This document shows positions 7,105 through 7,737 of a stretch of DNA of 7,737 nucleotides, piece by piece. Made by a program: the position numbers and the translations under genes. The notes beneath the pieces were generated by a model, which was not told where the DNA came from, did no database searches, and saw only the letters and a program-made list of their open reading frames with translations. Every line of letters begins with the position of its first letter. Within the stretch, counting starts at the first letter, position 1. Source of the stretch: Candidatus Omnitrophota bacterium (GTDB taxonomy: Bacteria > Omnitrophota > Gorgyraeia > Velamenicoccales > JABMQK01); the NCBI GenBank assembly GCA_028712915.1, contig JAQTPJ010000035.1, forward strand, positions 1 through 7,737, given 5' to 3'.

Positions 7105-7737
7105 TTAATTTGTATTGTCTTTGTTTATCTTCTTGATGCTTAGTTTTTCTCTTATTAATTCCGCGCGCTTGATATCCCTTTCCTGTGGATTTAGTTTTTT
7201 CTTTTCTATCTTCTGCAGGTGCGCCGGCTGCGTCAATATAAACAATTCATTAATTAAATACCTCTCCAACCCTTTGATTATCCCTAAATCCTGGCCCAGC
7301 CTTAACATCGACAACAACTCGACTGTCTCCTGGCTGGTAATAATATGCGCGTTTATCAATGTGCCGTAGGAACGCCAGATTTTATCCTCAAGCATATGCC
7401 TGTGTTTGGATAAAAGGGCCTGCCTGGCTGTTTTTTCCTGATCGATAATCTGCCTTATCACGCCTTTGAGTTTATCTAAAATTTCCTCTTCCTTCTGGCC
7501 CAGTGATACCTGATTGGAAATTTGAAAGAAATTGCCGCTGGCCTGTGTGCCTTCGCCGTATAGCCCCCGCGTAGTGAAACTTAGTTTAGCTATGGCGTCT
7601 AAGACGCGGTTGATTTGGCGCGTCATCACCAGCACAGGAAGGTGCAGCATAATAGAGCCGCGCATTGCCGTGCCGGTATTTGTGGGGCAGGCTGTTAAAT
7701 AACCCAATTCTTTTGAAAAGGCGAAAGGAAAATTATT
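7105..7737 (-). CDS. mcsB: McsB, protein arginine kinase (5' end cut by window edge)
   Basis: The frame is open from the right edge to the TAA at 7105-7107, giving the last 210 residues. The true start lies beyond 7737; a TTG at 7705-7707 is an internal leucine codon of the conserved FAFSKELGYLTACPTN block, not a start. McsB is a phosphagen-kinase-fold enzyme that phosphorylates arginines on proteins and marks them for ClpCP. The catalytic loop is CPTNTGTAMRGS, with the cysteine at fragment residue 17. A phosphotransferase signature GEGTQASGNFFQISNQVSLG spans 61-80. The allosteric phosphoarginine-pocket motif RDxxRA is present as RDIKRA at 187-192. If C17 aligns with Bacillus C167, RDIKRA falls exactly at 337, where that motif lies in Bacillus, so this C-terminal part is colinear and not truncated. 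The loop differs slightly from the usual CPTNVGTGLRAS. The activator McsA and the repressor CtsR, if present, would be off the edge. The C-terminal tail is lysine- and asparagine-rich. Confidence 0.95.
   Translation of the reverse strand, partial: NNFPFAFSKELGYLTACPTNTGTAMRGSIMLHLPVLVMTRQINRVLDAIAKLSFTTRGLYGEGTQASGNFFQISNQVSLGQKEEEILDKLKGVIRQIIDQEKTARQALLSKHRHMLEDKIWRSYGTLINAHIITSQETVELLSMLRLGQDLGIIKGLERYLINELFILTQPAHLQKIEKKKLNPQERDIKRAELIREKLSIKKINKDNTN

Larger units (their letters stand above)
1..7737 (-). other. Seven-gene co-directional cluster mcsB-clpC-mlaEFD-radA-yacL
   Basis: All seven genes run the same way, with gaps of 22, 62, 39, 24, -1 and 1 bases in transcription order. No intrinsic terminator is visible between any pair, which supports a single polycistronic transcript. 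Its promoter would lie upstream of mcsB, outside the window. Co-transcription is inferred from spacing and is least certain across the clpC-mlaE gap. Confidence 0.75.

Noticed and set aside
7705..7707. TTG as a possible start for a shortened McsB
   Set aside because: The frame continues open to the window edge, and the ten codons upstream encode the conserved FAFSKE context, so the TTG is an internal leucine codon.
1..7737. Search for CRISPR arrays, tRNA or rRNA genes, insertion sequences and attachment sites
   Set aside because: Essentially all of the sequence is accounted for by seven housekeeping coding regions. I saw no direct repeat arrays, terminal inverted repeats, transposase motifs or structured RNA signatures.

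Overview
This window is gene-dense and entirely co-directional. Seven protein genes lie on the minus strand, so transcription runs from the right edge (7737) towards position 1. The longest stretch between genes is 62 bases. In transcription order they are mcsB (protein arginine kinase, N-terminus off the right edge), clpC (AAA+ unfoldase), mlaE, mlaF and mlaD (MCE-type lipid ABC transporter), radA (recombination and repair ATPase) and a yacL-like PIN/TRAM membrane protein (C-terminus off the left edge). I see no RNA genes, mobile elements, CRISPR arrays, convincing terminators or convincing promoters. The plus-strand open frames are shadows of these genes.

The order mcsB-clpC-...-radA-...-yacL resembles the ctsR-mcsA-mcsB-clpC-radA-disA-yacL stress cluster of Bacillus and relatives. 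Here an mlaEFD block sits between clpC and radA, and disA is absent between radA and yacL. MCE/Mla transporters serve diderm envelopes, so the host is probably a diderm bacterium outside the Firmicutes that uses phosphoarginine-linked proteolysis. Candidatus Omnitrophota or a related PVC-like lineage is my best guess. It rests on gene content, gene order and an AT-leaning composition with frequent ATA and AAA codons. It is an inference, not a demonstrated placement.

How the genes may work together: McsB phosphorylates arginines on damaged proteins. ClpC has two N-terminal repeats that keep the glutamates known to bind phosphoarginine in Bacillus, and would unfold the tagged proteins for ClpP (not in the window). 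MlaE, MlaF and MlaD would form an inner-membrane lipid transporter, and RadA processes recombination intermediates. The YacL-like protein is a membrane-anchored putative ribonuclease of unknown physiological role. Short gaps, a one-base stop/start overlap (mlaD/radA) and a ribosome binding site embedded in the end of radA suggest one long transcript with translational coupling. These are well-known families. The notable points are the hybrid layout and the residue-level conservation of the phosphoarginine pathway, not a new system.
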